Source: Streptomyces bauhiniae
Lineage (GTDB): Bacteria; Actinomycetota; Actinomycetes; Streptomycetales; Streptomycetaceae
NCBI RefSeq assembly: GCF_004784475.1
Contig: NZ_SRRT01000002.1
Location: 248,001 to 312,000, forward strand
Direction: 5' to 3'
Length of the DNA stretch: 64,000 nucleotides
Shown piece after piece: positions 33,934 through 42,958 of this stretch. Within the stretch, counting starts at the first letter, position 1. The number at the start of each line of letters is the position of its first letter. The notes below the pieces were generated by a model. That model was not told the origin of the DNA. It did not search any database and was given only the letters and a program-made list of their open reading frames with translations. Made by a program: the position numbers and the translations under genes.

Positions 33934-34320
33934 CTAGGCCGGGAACGTCACCCGAATCCCCACCGTGCCCTCGGTCCCCCGTCGCAGCCTGCTGCCCAGG
34001 AGGGTGAGGCGGCCCGCGATGCCGTACTTGCGGGCGATCAGGGTGCGGTAGCGGGCCGTGGTGGCCGGGTCGGCGATCTCGGCGTGCGCGGGGTGCGGGG
34101 CGCCGGTCGGGCGGCCGCGCATGTCGCAGGGTCCCACGAGGACGTCCGGGCGGCGGCGGATGCGCTTGACCTTGTAGCTGTCGGCGGCCGTCCAGACGCC
34201 GAGGGCGTCGCCGTCGGGGACGACCCACACCGGGGTGGCCACCGGGGAACCGTCCTTCCGGTAGCTGGTGACCAGCAGGTACTTGCCCGAGCCGAGCCGG
34301 GACACTAGCGCGTCGTCCAT
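33934..34320 (-). CDS. PPOX-class F420/flavin-dependent oxidoreductase
   Basis: The 128-residue protein has a split beta-barrel. LGSGKYLLVTSYRKDGSPVATPVWVVPDGDALGVWT (about 9-44) is the N-terminal signature of the PPOX F420 family. YKVKRIRRRPDVLVGPCDMRGRP carries the cofactor-contacting basic residues, and YGIAGRLTLL lies near the C-terminus. The usual cofactor is F420 or FMN. The ATG is in a 141 bp region shared with the divergent methyltransferase. Substrate unknown. Confidence 0.87.
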   Translation of the reverse strand: MDDALVSRLGSGKYLLVTSYRKDGSPVATPVWVVPDGDALGVWTAADSYKVKRIRRRPDVLVGPCDMRGRPTGAPHPAHAEIADPATTARYRTLIARKYGIAGRLTLLGSRLRRGTEGTVGIRVTFPA

Positions 34321-34461
34321 GCCTCCGAGTCTACGAGGGGGCCCCACCGGAGTCGCGCGGACACCCCCAATGCCGTGGACCTGCGGCGCGGAGCAACTCC
34401 GGCGTCTAGATTGCGTCTTGACCGGTACCTCCCGCCCCAGGCACCCCAGGAGCTGACCCCC

Positions 34462-35292
34462 GTGACCGACAACCCGGCCGCCACCAACGACGTGGCCGTG
34501 TCCCTGCGCGCCCGTATCAACACCGGCCAGCCGCACACCGCCCGGATCTGGAACTACTGGCTCGGCGGCAAGGACAACTACGAGGTCGACCGCGCGGCCG
34601 GCGACCAGATCCGCCAACTGCACCCCGGCATCGGGGAGTACGCCCGTCACGACCGCCTCTTCCTGGGCCGTGCCGTGCGTCATCTGGTCGGCGACCTCGG
34701 CATACGGCAGTTCCTGGACATCGGCACCGGTCTGCCCACCGCCGACAACACGCACGAGGTCGCGCAGAGCGTGGCCCCGGAGACACGGGTCGTCTACGTC
34801 GACAACGACCCGCTGGTCCTCACCCACGCCCGCGCCCTGCTCACCAGCACCCCCGAGGGCCGCACCGACTACCTCGACGAGGATCTGCGCAACATCGACG
34901 CGATCTTCGAACACGCGGCGAAGACCCTGGACTTCAGCAAGCCGGTGGCCCTGATGCTGCTCGGCGTGGTCATCTTCATCGGCGACGACGAGGACCCGTA
35001 CCGCCTGGTGCGGCAGTTGGTGGACCGGCTGCCTGCCGGGAGCTACCTGGTGCTGTCGCACACCGTCACCAGCCCCTCGATGCCGGACGTGGACGAGGCG
35101 GTGAAGTTCTGGAACGAGCACGGTACTCCCAAGCTCACCCAGCGCACCCCCGAGGACGTGACCCGCTTCTTCGACGGCCTGGAGTTGCTGGAGCCCGGCG
35201 TGGTCTCCTGCTCGCGCTGGCGTCCCGAGGGCGCCGGGGACACCGAGCCGGAGGAGGTCGCCATGTTCGGCGGGGTGGCCCGCAAGAACTGA
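34462..35292 (+). CDS. SAM-dependent methyltransferase, DUF574 family
   Basis: The 276-residue protein carries the DUF574 (S-adenosyl methyltransferase, PF04672) features. ARIWNYWLGGKDNYEVDRAAGD (about 31-52) is the N-terminal signature, QFLDIGTGLPTADNTHEVAQ motif I, VVYVDNDPLVLTHARALL motif II and LMLLGVVIFIGDDEDPYRLV a later strand. These genes are expanded in Streptomyces, and their substrates are mostly unknown. AGGAG lies 10 nt before the GTG. No partner gene suggests a role. Confidence 0.9.
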   Translation: MTDNPAATNDVAVSLRARINTGQPHTARIWNYWLGGKDNYEVDRAAGDQIRQLHPGIGEYARHDRLFLGRAVRHLVGDLGIRQFLDIGTGLPTADNTHEVAQSVAPETRVVYVDNDPLVLTHARALLTSTPEGRTDYLDEDLRNIDAIFEHAAKTLDFSKPVALMLLGVVIFIGDDEDPYRLVRQLVDRLPAGSYLVLSHTVTSPSMPDVDEAVKFWNEHGTPKLTQRTPEDVTRFFDGLELLEPGVVSCSRWRPEGAGDTEPEEVAMFGGVARKN

Positions 35293-35428
35293 CCCCGTGC
35301 GCCGGGCGGAATCCCGGCGTCCGGTGAACACTCCCGGCCCCGCTCCCGTACTGACGGGGGGCGCTCACGACCGGAGGGCCCCGTGCCGCCGGTACGGGCG
35401 GTGCGCGCTCGGGGTTCGGGAGTCTGGC

Positions 35429-36802
35429 ATGAGGCACGCACGACGGCGGGTCGTCCGGCGAGTGACACGGCTGGCGGCGGTCGGCGGACTCCTCCTGGGA
35501 GGAGGGATGGTCGCGCAGGCGGCCATGGCGAGCGAGACCCCTGCCGCGCCGGCCACCACGTTCAGCGCGGCCGCTACGGCCGGGACCAAGGGCGCGGCGC
35601 TCGCGGAGAAGCTCGGCACCGCCCGCTCGGCGGGCAACTGGGTGGACGCCCAGGGCCGTCCGGTCGTCGCCGTCACCGACGAGCGGGCGGCCGCCGAGGT
35701 ACGCGCGGCCGGGGCGCAGGCGAAGGTCGTCGGGCACAGCATGAACGAGCTGAAGTCGGCCACCGGCACGCTGCGTTCGGCCCCGCGCGTGCCGGGCACC
35801 GCGTGGGCGGTGGACTACCGCACCAACCGGATCGTGGTCAGCGGGGACCGCACGGTGTCGTCCGGCGACTGGACGAAGATGACCCGAGTCGCCTCCCGCA
35901 TCGGCGACTTCGTCACCATGCGGCGGACCGGGGGCACGTTCACCACCCGGCTCAACGGCGCCCAGCCCATCCTCTCGACCGGCGGCCGCTGCTCGGCGGG
36001 GTTCAACGTGACCGACGGGCAACGGGACTTCATCCTCACCGCCGGGCACTGCGGGCCGACCGGCTCCATCTGGTTCACGGACGGCCAGGGCACCCGGCAG
36101 CTCGGCGCGACGGTCAACAGCAGCTTCCCCGGCGGCGACTTCTCCCTCGTCCAGTACGACACGAACAAGGCCGGCCAGGGCGCCGACGTGGTCGCGGTCG
36201 GCGGCGGCAAGGGCGTCCGCATCACCGGCGCGGGCGACGCGGCCGTGGGCCAGCGGGTGTTCCGCAGCGGCAGCACCAGCGGGCTGCACGACGGCCAGGT
36301 GACCGCGCTCAACGCGACCGTGAACTACCCCGAGGGCACCGTCACCGGCCTGATCGAGACCGATGTGTGCGCCGAACCCGGCGACAGCGGCGGCCCGATG
36401 TTCTCCGAGGGGGTCGCCCTCGGCGTCACCTCGGGCGGCAACGGCGACTGCACCACCGGCGGTACGACCTTCTTCCAGCCGGTGACCAAGGCGCTCACCG
36501 CGCTGAACGTCAAGCTCATCACCGCCACCCCGCCCCCCGGCGCCCCGAGCGCCGCCCCCACCCCCGCGACCGAGGCCGGCCAGAGCGGGATGACGCCGAG
36601 CGCGGCCCGCCCCGGCTCCTCGGCCCCGGTGACCGGCGTGGACGGCCAGACGCTGCTCGCCCGCCTCACCGACACCCGCAACATCGGCCCCGGACTGCTG
36701 GTGATCGCGGGCAGTGTGATCGCACTGGTCGCCACCCGGTACATCCGCGCCGAGCAGGACCGCAAGGCGTACCAGCGGTACTACTCGGCGACCTGGGGCT
36801 GA
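35429..36802 (+). CDS. S1-family secreted serine protease with C-terminal membrane anchor
   Basis: 457 residues. A signal peptide (about 1-35) and a pro-region to about 180 precede a streptogrisin-like chymotrypsin domain. The triad is His207 in LTAGHC, Asp237 in GGDFSLVQY and Ser320 in EPGDSGGP. Paired cysteines lie at 188/208 and 314/341. After the protease (about 365) comes a Pro/Ala linker, then a hydrophobic helix (420-438) and a basic tail (RAEQDRKAYQRYY). Classical streptogrisins are released, so the terminal helix suggests this one stays in the membrane. There is no clear ribosome site, and a strong terminator follows. Confidence 0.9.
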   Translation: MRHARRRVVRRVTRLAAVGGLLLGGGMVAQAAMASETPAAPATTFSAAATAGTKGAALAEKLGTARSAGNWVDAQGRPVVAVTDERAAAEVRAAGAQAKVVGHSMNELKSATGTLRSAPRVPGTAWAVDYRTNRIVVSGDRTVSSGDWTKMTRVASRIGDFVTMRRTGGTFTTRLNGAQPILSTGGRCSAGFNVTDGQRDFILTAGHCGPTGSIWFTDGQGTRQLGATVNSSFPGGDFSLVQYDTNKAGQGADVVAVGGGKGVRITGAGDAAVGQRVFRSGSTSGLHDGQVTALNATVNYPEGTVTGLIETDVCAEPGDSGGPMFSEGVALGVTSGGNGDCTTGGTTFFQPVTKALTALNVKLITATPPPGAPSAAPTPATEAGQSGMTPSAARPGSSAPVTGVDGQTLLARLTDTRNIGPGLLVIAGSVIALVATRYIRAEQDRKAYQRYYSATWG

Positions 36803-36830
36803 CCCCGGCACCGGGGAGAGCACGGCAAAG

Positions 36831-36856
36831 GAGGGCACCCGGTCACGGGTGCCCTC
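36831..36856 (+). terminator. Terminator of the S1 protease gene
   Basis: GAGGGCACCCG (36831-36841) pairs perfectly with CGGGTGCCCTC (36846-36856) over a 4 nt loop. It also lies beside the stop of the convergent 61-residue gene and may serve both. Confidence 0.8.
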
Positions 36857-36889
36857 TGGGTGGTTCGACGGTGGCTCTGCGGGGTCCGG

Positions 36890-37075
36890 TCAGACCGGGC
36901 GGCGCGGCGTCGGGGCCGCGGCGGCCCACTCCAACACGAGGCGCTGGTACTCCGCGCGCTGCTCGCTGGTCAGGATGCCGCCCGACCGGCGCCACAGGGC
37001 CCGGATCTCCTCGTTGACCTCCGCGGCCGAGCGCCCGCAGGAGGCTTCAGCAGTGGTGGACATGGTGTGAAGCAT
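36890..37075 (-). CDS. Small hypothetical protein
   Basis: The 61-residue protein starts MLHTMSTTAEASC; the second ATG at 37063 is the alternative start. The rest is amphipathic helix (GRSAAEVNEEIRALWRRSGG, then LTSEQRAEYQRLVLEWAAAA) with a Pro/Arg tail. No signal peptide or metal site is visible. Codon bias fits a real gene. It lies after the L,D-transpeptidase gene on the same strand, 143 bp apart. Function unknown. Confidence 0.68.
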   Translation of the reverse strand: MLHTMSTTAEASCGRSAAEVNEEIRALWRRSGGILTSEQRAEYQRLVLEWAAAAPTPRRPV

Positions 37076-37218
37076 ATGCCGGTCCCCGTGAAGGCGCCGT
37101 GAATAAGTACGCGCTATTCGGGCATTTCGGACCGTGTTGCTCATCACGTCAAGAAGCCGTGCGGAAGGGCGAGTTCGGCCCGGCCGGACCGGCCCGCCCG
37201 TCCACACGTGGGCCGTGC

Positions 37219-37926
37219 TCAGGTGCCGGGCTTGCGGCCGTAGACGAAGACGTCGTCGCCGTTCTTCAGCAGTGACCAGTACTTCTTCGCGTCCTTCGTG
37301 GTCATGTTCACACAGCCGTGGGAGCCCGGCGGGTTCCACATGCTGAGACCGACGGAGTGGAACGCCTGGCCGCCGTCGAAGAACTGGCTGTAGGGCATCG
37401 GCACGTCGTAGAGGTTGGAGACGTGGTCGATGTCACGCCAGTAGACCTTCTTCAGGCCGGTGCGGGTCTCGTACTTGTCGCGGCCGGTGCGCACCGGGAC
37501 GGGGCCGTAGACCAGCTTCTTGCCGTCCTGCACCCAACTGAGCTGGAGGGTGAGGTTCACACAGGCGATCCGGCCCTTGTTGGTCGGACACTTACCGGCC
37601 TTGTTGGGGTTCTTCCCCACGGCCTTCTGCCGGTTCATGAGGTCCATCACACCCCAGGTGACCGGTCCGGCGTAGCCGATGTTCGGGGTGATGCCGTGCT
37701 TGGTCTGGAAGCCGCGGATGGCCGAGCAGTCCCCCGAGGACTGCTTGCCGTCCGCCGTGCGGCCGAGGAACCGCTCGACCTGCTTCTGGTACGGGCCCGC
37801 CGTGGTGGTGCAGCTCGCGGCCTGGGCCGGAGTGGCGGTGACGGCGAGGGTGAGCGGCGCGACCAGCGCGCCGACCCCGAGTGCGACGGCTCCCCGTCTG
37901 CGTATGTCGCCCATGGTCGGCCCCAT
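37219..37926 (-). CDS. Secreted L,D-transpeptidase (YkuD) with peptidoglycan-binding domain
   Basis: About 235 residues. A signal peptide (AVALGVGALVAPLTLAVTATPAQA) is cut near residue 37. A PG_binding_1-like domain (YQKQVERFLG, AIRGFQTKHGITPNIGYAGPVTW) comes next, then a YkuD catalytic domain with the nucleophile in GSHGCVNMTTKDA near the C-terminus and HSVGLSMW before it. These enzymes make 3-3 cross-links in peptidoglycan. GGGGAG lies just upstream of the ATG at 37926; an ATG at 37914 is the alternative. The cysteines in the binding domain suggest a disulfide. Confidence 0.9.
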   Translation of the reverse strand: MGPTMGDIRRRGAVALGVGALVAPLTLAVTATPAQAASCTTTAGPYQKQVERFLGRTADGKQSSGDCSAIRGFQTKHGITPNIGYAGPVTWGVMDLMNRQKAVGKNPNKAGKCPTNKGRIACVNLTLQLSWVQDGKKLVYGPVPVRTGRDKYETRTGLKKVYWRDIDHVSNLYDVPMPYSQFFDGGQAFHSVGLSMWNPPGSHGCVNMTTKDAKKYWSLLKNGDDVFVYGRKPGT

Positions 37927-38061
37927 CCCTTCTCCCCTGCGGGTCCCGGGGACGTCCCCCGGGGTTCTCGGCCCCGGTGGTTCCTGGGGCTTTCGGCCTA
38001 CTAGACCGGCTCTGCGGCCGGATGGTTGTGTTTCCGGCATGCTGTGACGAAACGGTGAACT

Positions 38062-38871
38062 TTACCCCGGCCCGGTGCGGCCGCCGTCCATCGCGGTCCG
38101 GAACCCGGTGTGCACCGAGGTCAGGCCGCCGTCGACGACGAGGGTGGTGCCGGTGATCCAGGCGGCGTCGCGGGAGGCGAGGAACGCGACGGCCGCCGCG
38201 ATGTCCTCGGGCTCCCCGACCCGGCGGAGCGGATAGCAGTCGCGCACGGCGTCCAGGTCGTCGTCGCGGCCCTCCCAGGCGGAGGTGCGCACGGTGCCCG
38301 GCGCGACCAGGTTGACCCGGACCCCGCGCGCGGCCGAGCGCCCGGCGAGGGTGCGAGTGAGGGAGCCGAGGCCGGCCTTGGCCGCGCTGTAGGCGTGGTT
38401 GCCGAAGTCCATCAGGCCGTTGACCGAGCCGATGCTCACGATGGCGCCGCGTCCGGAGGCGGCGAGGTGGGGCAGCGCGGCCTGACAGCAGCGGCGGACG
38501 CCGCCCAGGGTGATGTCGAGATCACGGGCCCAGGACTCGTCCGCGTCGTCCTCGAACTTCGTACCCGCGTCCGGTGAGCAGTGGGCGGCGCAGTTCACCA
38601 GCACGTCGAGCGAGCCGAAGGCGTCGACGGCGCGTGCGACGGCCGCGTCCACCGAGGCCCGGTCGGCCACGTCGCACACCAACGCCTCGGCGGTGAGCCC
38701 CTGTTGACGCAGCGCGGCGGCGGTCCGCTCGGCCTCGGGTGCGTCCTGGTCGGTGACCAGGACCCGGGCGCCCTCCTGGGCGAGGCGCCGGGCGACGGCC
38801 GCGCCGATGCCCCGGCCCGCGCCCGTGACGAGGGCCGTGTGGCCCGTGAAGCGATGGGTGAGATCGGTCAT
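38062..38871 (-). CDS. Short-chain dehydrogenase/reductase
   Basis: The 269-residue classical SDR has the cofactor motif TALVTGAGRGIGAAVARRL (about 12-30), NCAAHC (NAG-like), Ser in IVSIGSVNG, and the catalytic YSAAK (about 161-165). D in VTDQD at the end of the second strand favours NAD(H). The C-terminal TTLVVDGGLTS is the standard family ending. The substrate cannot be told from sequence and no pathway genes lie beside it. It is on the same strand as the L,D-transpeptidase but 135 bp away. Confidence 0.88.
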   Translation of the reverse strand: MTDLTHRFTGHTALVTGAGRGIGAAVARRLAQEGARVLVTDQDAPEAERTAAALRQQGLTAEALVCDVADRASVDAAVARAVDAFGSLDVLVNCAAHCSPDAGTKFEDDADESWARDLDITLGGVRRCCQAALPHLAASGRGAIVSIGSVNGLMDFGNHAYSAAKAGLGSLTRTLAGRSAARGVRVNLVAPGTVRTSAWEGRDDDLDAVRDCYPLRRVGEPEDIAAAVAFLASRDAAWITGTTLVVDGGLTSVHTGFRTAMDGGRTGPG

Positions 38872-38948
38872 GGGCCGACGGTAGGGCAGCGGGGACCACC
38901 GCGACAGAGGCTGTCCGGCCGCGATGGTCCCCGATCAGGCGGTGCGGC

Positions 38949-39578
38949 TCAGTGGCCCCGCTCGATCCACTCCTGGAGGTGGCCCGACTCCTCGCCGATC
39001 GTCGTGGGGTCGCCGTGGCCGGTGAGCACCTTGGTCTCCGGGGGGAGGGTGAGCAGCCGGTCGCGGATCGAGTCGATGATCGTCGGGAAGTGCGAGTACG
39101 ACCGTCCGGTGGCGCCGGGGCCGCCCTGGAAGAGGGTGTCGCCGCTGAACACCGCGCCCAGACCGGGGTCGTAGAGGCAGACGGCGCCGGGGGCGTGGCC
39201 GGGCGTGTGCAGCACGGTCAGGTCGGCTCCGGCGGCCTCCAGCACCTGGCCGTCGACCAGGTGCTCGTCGGGCTCGCGGTCGGGGTGGGTGAGCTGCCAC
39301 AGCGGCAGGTCGTCCGGGTGGAGCCAGATGGTGGCGCCGGTGAGGTCGGCGAGGGCGGGGGCCGCGTTCACATGGTCGTTGTGCGCGTGGGTGCACACGA
39401 TCGCGGTGAGCCGGCGGTCGCCCACGGCCGCGCGGATGGCCTCGGCATCGTGCGCGGGGTCGATGACCACGGCCTCGTGGTCGTCGCCGACGATCCACAC
39501 GTTGTTGTCGACGTCCCAGCTTCCTCCGTCGAGGGTGAACTGGCCGGAGGTGACGAGGCGTTCGATACGGGCGGTCAT
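38949..39578 (-). CDS. MBL-fold metallo-hydrolase linked to mycothiol metabolism
   Basis: The 209-residue metallo-beta-lactamase-fold protein has the metal motif CTHAHNDHVNAAPAL (HxHxDH, about 63-77), TPGHAPGAVCLY and FSGDTLFQGG, matching the glyoxalase II-like subgroup. Its ATG overlaps the stop of the upstream dehydrogenase by one base (TGATG), so translation is coupled. The same pair order occurs in mycobacteria (Rv2259-Rv2260). It is likely to hydrolyse S-formyl-mycothiol or a related thioester formed by the dehydrogenase; this is inferred. Confidence 0.88.
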   Translation of the reverse strand: MTARIERLVTSGQFTLDGGSWDVDNNVWIVGDDHEAVVIDPAHDAEAIRAAVGDRRLTAIVCTHAHNDHVNAAPALADLTGATIWLHPDDLPLWQLTHPDREPDEHLVDGQVLEAAGADLTVLHTPGHAPGAVCLYDPGLGAVFSGDTLFQGGPGATGRSYSHFPTIIDSIRDRLLTLPPETKVLTGHGDPTTIGEESGHLQEWIERGH

Positions 39579-40666
39579 CAGAACTCCACCACCGATCGCA
39601 GCACGTCGCCGTGGTGCATCCGCTCGAACGCCTGCTCCACCTGGTCCAGTGGGATGGTCTCGGTGACGAACGCGTCGAGCGGCAGGCGTCCCTGGAGGTG
39701 CAGGTCGATCAGCATCGGGAAGTCCCGCGAGGGCAGACAGTCGCCGTACCAGGAGGACTTGAGAGAGCCGCCGCGGCCGAACACGTCCAGCAGGGGCAGT
39801 TCGAGCTTCATCTCCGGGGTGGGCACGCCGACCAGGACGACGGTGCCGGCCAAATCGCGGGCGTAGAACGCCTGCTGGTAGGTCTCCGGGCGGCCGACCG
39901 CGTCGATCACCACGTCGGCGCCGAAGCCGCCGGTGAGTTCGCGGATCGCCTCGACCGGGTCGGTCTCCTTGGAGTTGACCGTGTGGGTGGCGCCCAGCGT
40001 GCGCGCCTTCTCCAGCTTGCGGTCGTCGATGTCGACGGCGATGATCTTCGCGGCCCCGGCCAGCGCGGCACCGGCGATGGCCGCGTCCCCGACGCCGCCG
40101 CAGCCGATGACGGCGACGGAGTCGCCCCGGCCCACGTTGCCGGTGTTGATGGCCGCGCCGATGCCCGCCATCACCCCGCAGCCGAGCAGTCCGGCGACGG
40201 CCGGGGAGACCGCGGGGTCGACCTTGGTGCACTGGCCGGCCGCGACGAGCGTCTTGTCGGCGAAGGCGCCGATGCCGAGCGCGGGAGTGAGTTCCTGGCC
40301 GGTGGAGGCGAGGGTCATCTTCTGCTTCGCGTTGTGGGTGTTGAAGCAGTACCAGGGGCGGCCGCGCAGACAGGCCCGGCAATTGCCGCACACCGCACGC
40401 CAGTTGAGGATCACGAAGTCACCGGGCGCCACGTCGGTGACGCCCTCCCCCACCGACTCCACGACACCGGCGGCCTCGTGTCCGAGCAGGAAGGGGTAGT
40501 CGTCGGAGATGCCGCCCTGCTTGTAGTGCAGATCGGTGTGGCAGACCCCGCACGCCTGGATGTCCACGACGGCCTCGCCGGGGCCCGGATCGGGGATCAC
40601 GATCGTCTCGATCCGTACCGGCTCGTCCTTCCCCGGTGCGACGACGCCGCGTACTTCCTGCGCCAT
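39578..40666 (-). CDS. mscR: S-(hydroxymethyl)mycothiol dehydrogenase (mycothiol-dependent formaldehyde dehydrogenase)
   Basis: The 362-residue zinc-dependent alcohol dehydrogenase has the catalytic zinc ligand Cys in [11 protein letters not shown] and GHEAAGVV, and the structural zinc cysteines in [15 protein letters not shown]. The NAD motif is [17 protein letters not shown], followed by AVDIDD. The substrate loop ([13 protein letters not shown]) is as in mycobacterial MscR/AdhE2. It oxidises the mycothiol-formaldehyde adduct with NAD and also reduces S-nitrosomycothiol. It is coupled to the MBL-fold hydrolase downstream. Confidence 0.9.
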   Translation of the reverse strand: MAQEVRGVVAPGKDEPVRIETIVIPDPGPGEAVVDIQACGVCHTDLHYKQGGISDDYPFLLGHEAAGVVESVGEGVTDVAPGDFVILNWRAVCGNCRACLRGRPWYCFNTHNAKQKMTLASTGQELTPALGIGAFADKTLVAAGQCTKVDPAVSPAVAGLLGCGVMAGIGAAINTGNVGRGDSVAVIGCGGVGDAAIAGAALAGAAKIIAVDIDDRKLEKARTLGATHTVNSKETDPVEAIRELTGGFGADVVIDAVGRPETYQQAFYARDLAGTVVLVGVPTPEMKLELPLLDVFGRGGSLKSSWYGDCLPSRDFPMLIDLHLQGRLPLDAFVTETIPLDQVEQAFERMHHGDVLRSVVEF

Positions 40667-40772
40667 GGTCAGGCCCCTTTCCGTCGGTGTTCCTATCGCG
40701 TCGACCCTACGCCACCACGGCCCGCCGGGAGGGCTCCGCGAGGGCGTGGACCAGCGGGTTTCCCGGCACGGG

Positions 40773-40802
40773 TGAGGGCCGCCCGCACGCGGACGGCCCT
40801 CA
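40773..40802 (-). terminator. Terminator of the small secreted protein gene
   Basis: TGAGGGCCG (40773-40781) pairs perfectly with CGGCCCTCA (40794-40802). It lies 36 bp after the stop at 40838 on the minus strand and before the mscR start region. Confidence 0.7.
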
Positions 40803-40837
40803 GGGGTACGGCTGTTCGGTACTGGTGGCCGCGCGGT

Positions 40838-41137
40838 CTAGAGGCCGGGGAGCAGCCCGGTGACGGGGGCGGCGAGGTCGGTGAGCTGGTGCAGTTCGTT
40901 CAGCCGGTTCAGCTCGCTCACCTGGTTCAGGCCGCGCACCTGCTCGCCGACGCGCGGGACCTGGCTCTGGGCCTGGGGCGGGAGTTGGCTGACGGCGACG
41001 TCGTCCAGCACGGTCATCGGGTTGAGCTGCCCGGTGGCCGGTGCGCTCGCGTCGGCCGCGTTCGCCATAGGTGCGGCAAGGCCCGTGACACCGACGGCCA
41101 GACCGACGGCGGCGACGATGCGTCGTGTTGAGATCAT
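40838..41137 (-). CDS. Small secreted protein ending APVTGLLPGL
   Basis: The 99-residue protein has a signal peptide (MISTRRIVAAVGLAVGVTGLAAPMANA-AD, cleavage near 27-28). A short mature part (about 72 residues) includes DDVAVSQLPPQAQSQVPRVGEQ, a Leu/Asn repeat (GLNQVSELNRLNELHQL) and the hydrophobic end APVTGLLPGL (90-99). It has no cysteine. The end resembles that of the RiPP-like precursor at 51980-52195 (APVTGLVAGL). The role is unknown; a surface or structural peptide is possible. Confidence 0.78.
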   Translation of the reverse strand: MISTRRIVAAVGLAVGVTGLAAPMANAADASAPATGQLNPMTVLDDVAVSQLPPQAQSQVPRVGEQVRGLNQVSELNRLNELHQLTDLAAPVTGLLPGL

Positions 41138-41308
41138 GCTGTGAGCAACGCCCGTACCCCCGCGCCGGACACGGGCGGTGGCCGTCGCTCACCCGTGAGG
41201 CGGACCCGGCCCCTTGCGTTTGCCGTCGCCGCCGGGGCGGAGGAGTCTCGGATGTGGGCCCCCGCGGTCCGCCGCCCGCCGGGCCGCGGGCGTACGAAGG
41301 AGGTCACC

Positions 41309-41674
41309 ATGGGCAGCAAGAAGGATTCCGCCTTCACCACGGAGGCACTGCGCGAGGCCATCGAAGCGGACTCCGGAGACGGCCTGCTCGCGCTCTACGA
41401 GGACGACGCGCAGATCCGCGTCATCGACCACGCCGACCAGCCGAGCCACCCCAAGGTGCTGCGCGGCCGGGGCGAGATCGAGGAGATGCTCGCCGACATC
41501 TACAGCCGCGAGATGATCCACCGGCTCGACCAGTGCGTCATCGACGGCGACCACGCGGCGTTCACCGAGTCGTGCCAGTACCCCGACGGCAACAAGGTCT
41601 ACGCCGAGTCGATGGTCACGCTGCGCGACGGCCGGATCTCGGACCAGATCCTCATCCAGGCATGGGACGAGTAG
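41309..41674 (+). CDS. SnoaL-like/NTF2-fold small protein
   Basis: The 121-residue protein has the NTF2-like cone fold pattern: an N-terminal helix pair (TEALREAIEADSGDGLLALYEDDAQIRVID), GRGEIEEMLADIYSREM and strands (AFTESCQYPDGNKVYAESMVTLRDGRI) ending in the typical QILIQAWDE. GAAGGAGG lies 7 nt before the ATG. Such proteins can be cyclases, isomerases or binding modules; no active-site set is clear. It is probably monocistronic, since a terminator follows. Confidence 0.82.
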   Translation: MGSKKDSAFTTEALREAIEADSGDGLLALYEDDAQIRVIDHADQPSHPKVLRGRGEIEEMLADIYSREMIHRLDQCVIDGDHAAFTESCQYPDGNKVYAESMVTLRDGRISDQILIQAWDE

Positions 41675-41690
41675 GCGCGAGACACCCGCG

Positions 41691-41721
41691 GGTCCAGGTC
41701 AGCTCCCGGCTGACCTGGACC
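41691..41721 (+). terminator. Terminator of the SnoaL-like gene
   Basis: GGTCCAGGTCAG (41691-41702) pairs perfectly with CTGACCTGGACC (41710-41721) over a 7 nt loop, followed by TTCTC. It starts 17 bp after the stop. Confidence 0.8.
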
Positions 41722-41843
41722 TTCTCGGCGCGGCTGGGGACGGGTCCGCCGCCGGGCTCCCGGCGCTCCGTGCTGCCCCGGCTGGCGTTGGCGGTGCTGC
41801 GGGCGGTGCGGCCGCGGCTGCCGCACCGGCACCGCTGAGCGGG

Positions 41844-42869
41844 TCAGGTGGTGAGGACCATCCGGAAGCGGGCCTTGCCGGCGAGCATCTTCTGGAAGGC
41901 GGAGTCGACGTCGTCCAGCGGCACGGTCTCGGTCATCGGGCGGATGCCGTGCAGGGTGCTGAATTCCATGGTGTCCTGCACGTCCTGGGAGGTGCCGGAG
42001 GGGTGGCCCTTGACCTCGCGGCCGGCCATCAGGAGCTGGACCGGGCTGATGTCGAGCGGTTCCGTGGTGGCTCCGATGACGACGAGCTGGCCGCGCGGGG
42101 CGAGACCGTCCACGGTGGCCGACATGGCGTCGGAGTTCCCGGCGGTGGCCAGCACCACCTTGGCACCGCCGAGCGCCTGGAGCGCGTCGGCCACCGGCGT
42201 CCCCGAGGTGCTGTCGATGTAGTGGTTCGCGCCCAGTTCGCGCGCGAAGTCCTCCTTCTCGGCGCCGCGCGCGATGGCGACGGTCTCGAACCCCATCGCG
42301 GCCGCGTACTGCACCCCGAGGTGCCCCAGCCCGCCGACCCCGAGGACGGCGACCAGGTCTCCGCCGGGCCGGGCGTCGGTGCGCCGCAGGGCGTTGAAGG
42401 TGGTGACGCCAGCACAGGCCATGGGCCCCGCGTCGACGGCGTCCAGTCCCTCGGGGATGCGGGCGAGCGCGTCGACGGGCACGATCACCTGCTCGGCGAA
42501 GCCGCCGTCGTAGGCCCAGCCGGGCACCTGGAGGCGGACGCAGGTGATGAAGTCGCCCTCGCGGCACGGCTTGCACCAGCCGCAGCTCCCGCCGAACCAG
42601 CCGACCGCGACCCGGTCCCCGACCTTCCAGTCGCGCTCCGCCGTGCCCTCCCCCAGCTCCGCGATCCGCCCGGCGATCTCGTGCCCGGCGACCTCGGGGA
42701 AGGAGATGCCGGGCAGCCCGCCCTCGACGAACATGGCATCGCTGTGGCAGATCCCGCACGCCTCCACGGCGATCCGCACATGGCCGGGGCCCGGCTGCCG
42801 CACTTCCCGTTCGACCAGCTCGAAGCCGCCGCCGGGTTCCGTCACCTGCGCCACTCGATAGGTACTCAT
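41844..42869 (-). CDS. Zinc-dependent alcohol dehydrogenase (AdhP-like)
   Basis: The 341-residue protein has the MDR fold: the catalytic zinc site (EACGICHSDAMFVEG; GHEIAGRI), a structural-zinc-type loop (CGWCKPCREGDFITC), the cofactor motif VAVLGVGGLGHLGVQYA and GFETVAIARG. The YDGGFAEQVIVP and MACAGVTTFNAL segments are close to the propanol-preferring AdhP type. It oxidises alcohols or reduces aldehydes with NAD(P). No adjacent gene gives a pathway. Start ATG at 42869 (MSTYRV); a longer N-terminus is unlikely. Confidence 0.9.
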   Translation of the reverse strand: MSTYRVAQVTEPGGGFELVEREVRQPGPGHVRIAVEACGICHSDAMFVEGGLPGISFPEVAGHEIAGRIAELGEGTAERDWKVGDRVAVGWFGGSCGWCKPCREGDFITCVRLQVPGWAYDGGFAEQVIVPVDALARIPEGLDAVDAGPMACAGVTTFNALRRTDARPGGDLVAVLGVGGLGHLGVQYAAAMGFETVAIARGAEKEDFARELGANHYIDSTSGTPVADALQALGGAKVVLATAGNSDAMSATVDGLAPRGQLVVIGATTEPLDISPVQLLMAGREVKGHPSGTSQDVQDTMEFSTLHGIRPMTETVPLDDVDSAFQKMLAGKARFRMVLTT

Positions 42870-42958
42870 ACGCCTCTCCGGAGAACGTCGCAAAAGCCCG
42901 CGCGGGCCCTCGCTCCAGCAGACCAGCAGTACCCGGATCGCGCGCGTCGACGCGGGGG

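Noticed and set aside
41722..41838. Open frame after the SnoaL-like gene
   Set aside because: It follows a terminator, has no ribosome site or credible start, and its Arg/Pro-rich product looks like a GC-bias artefact.
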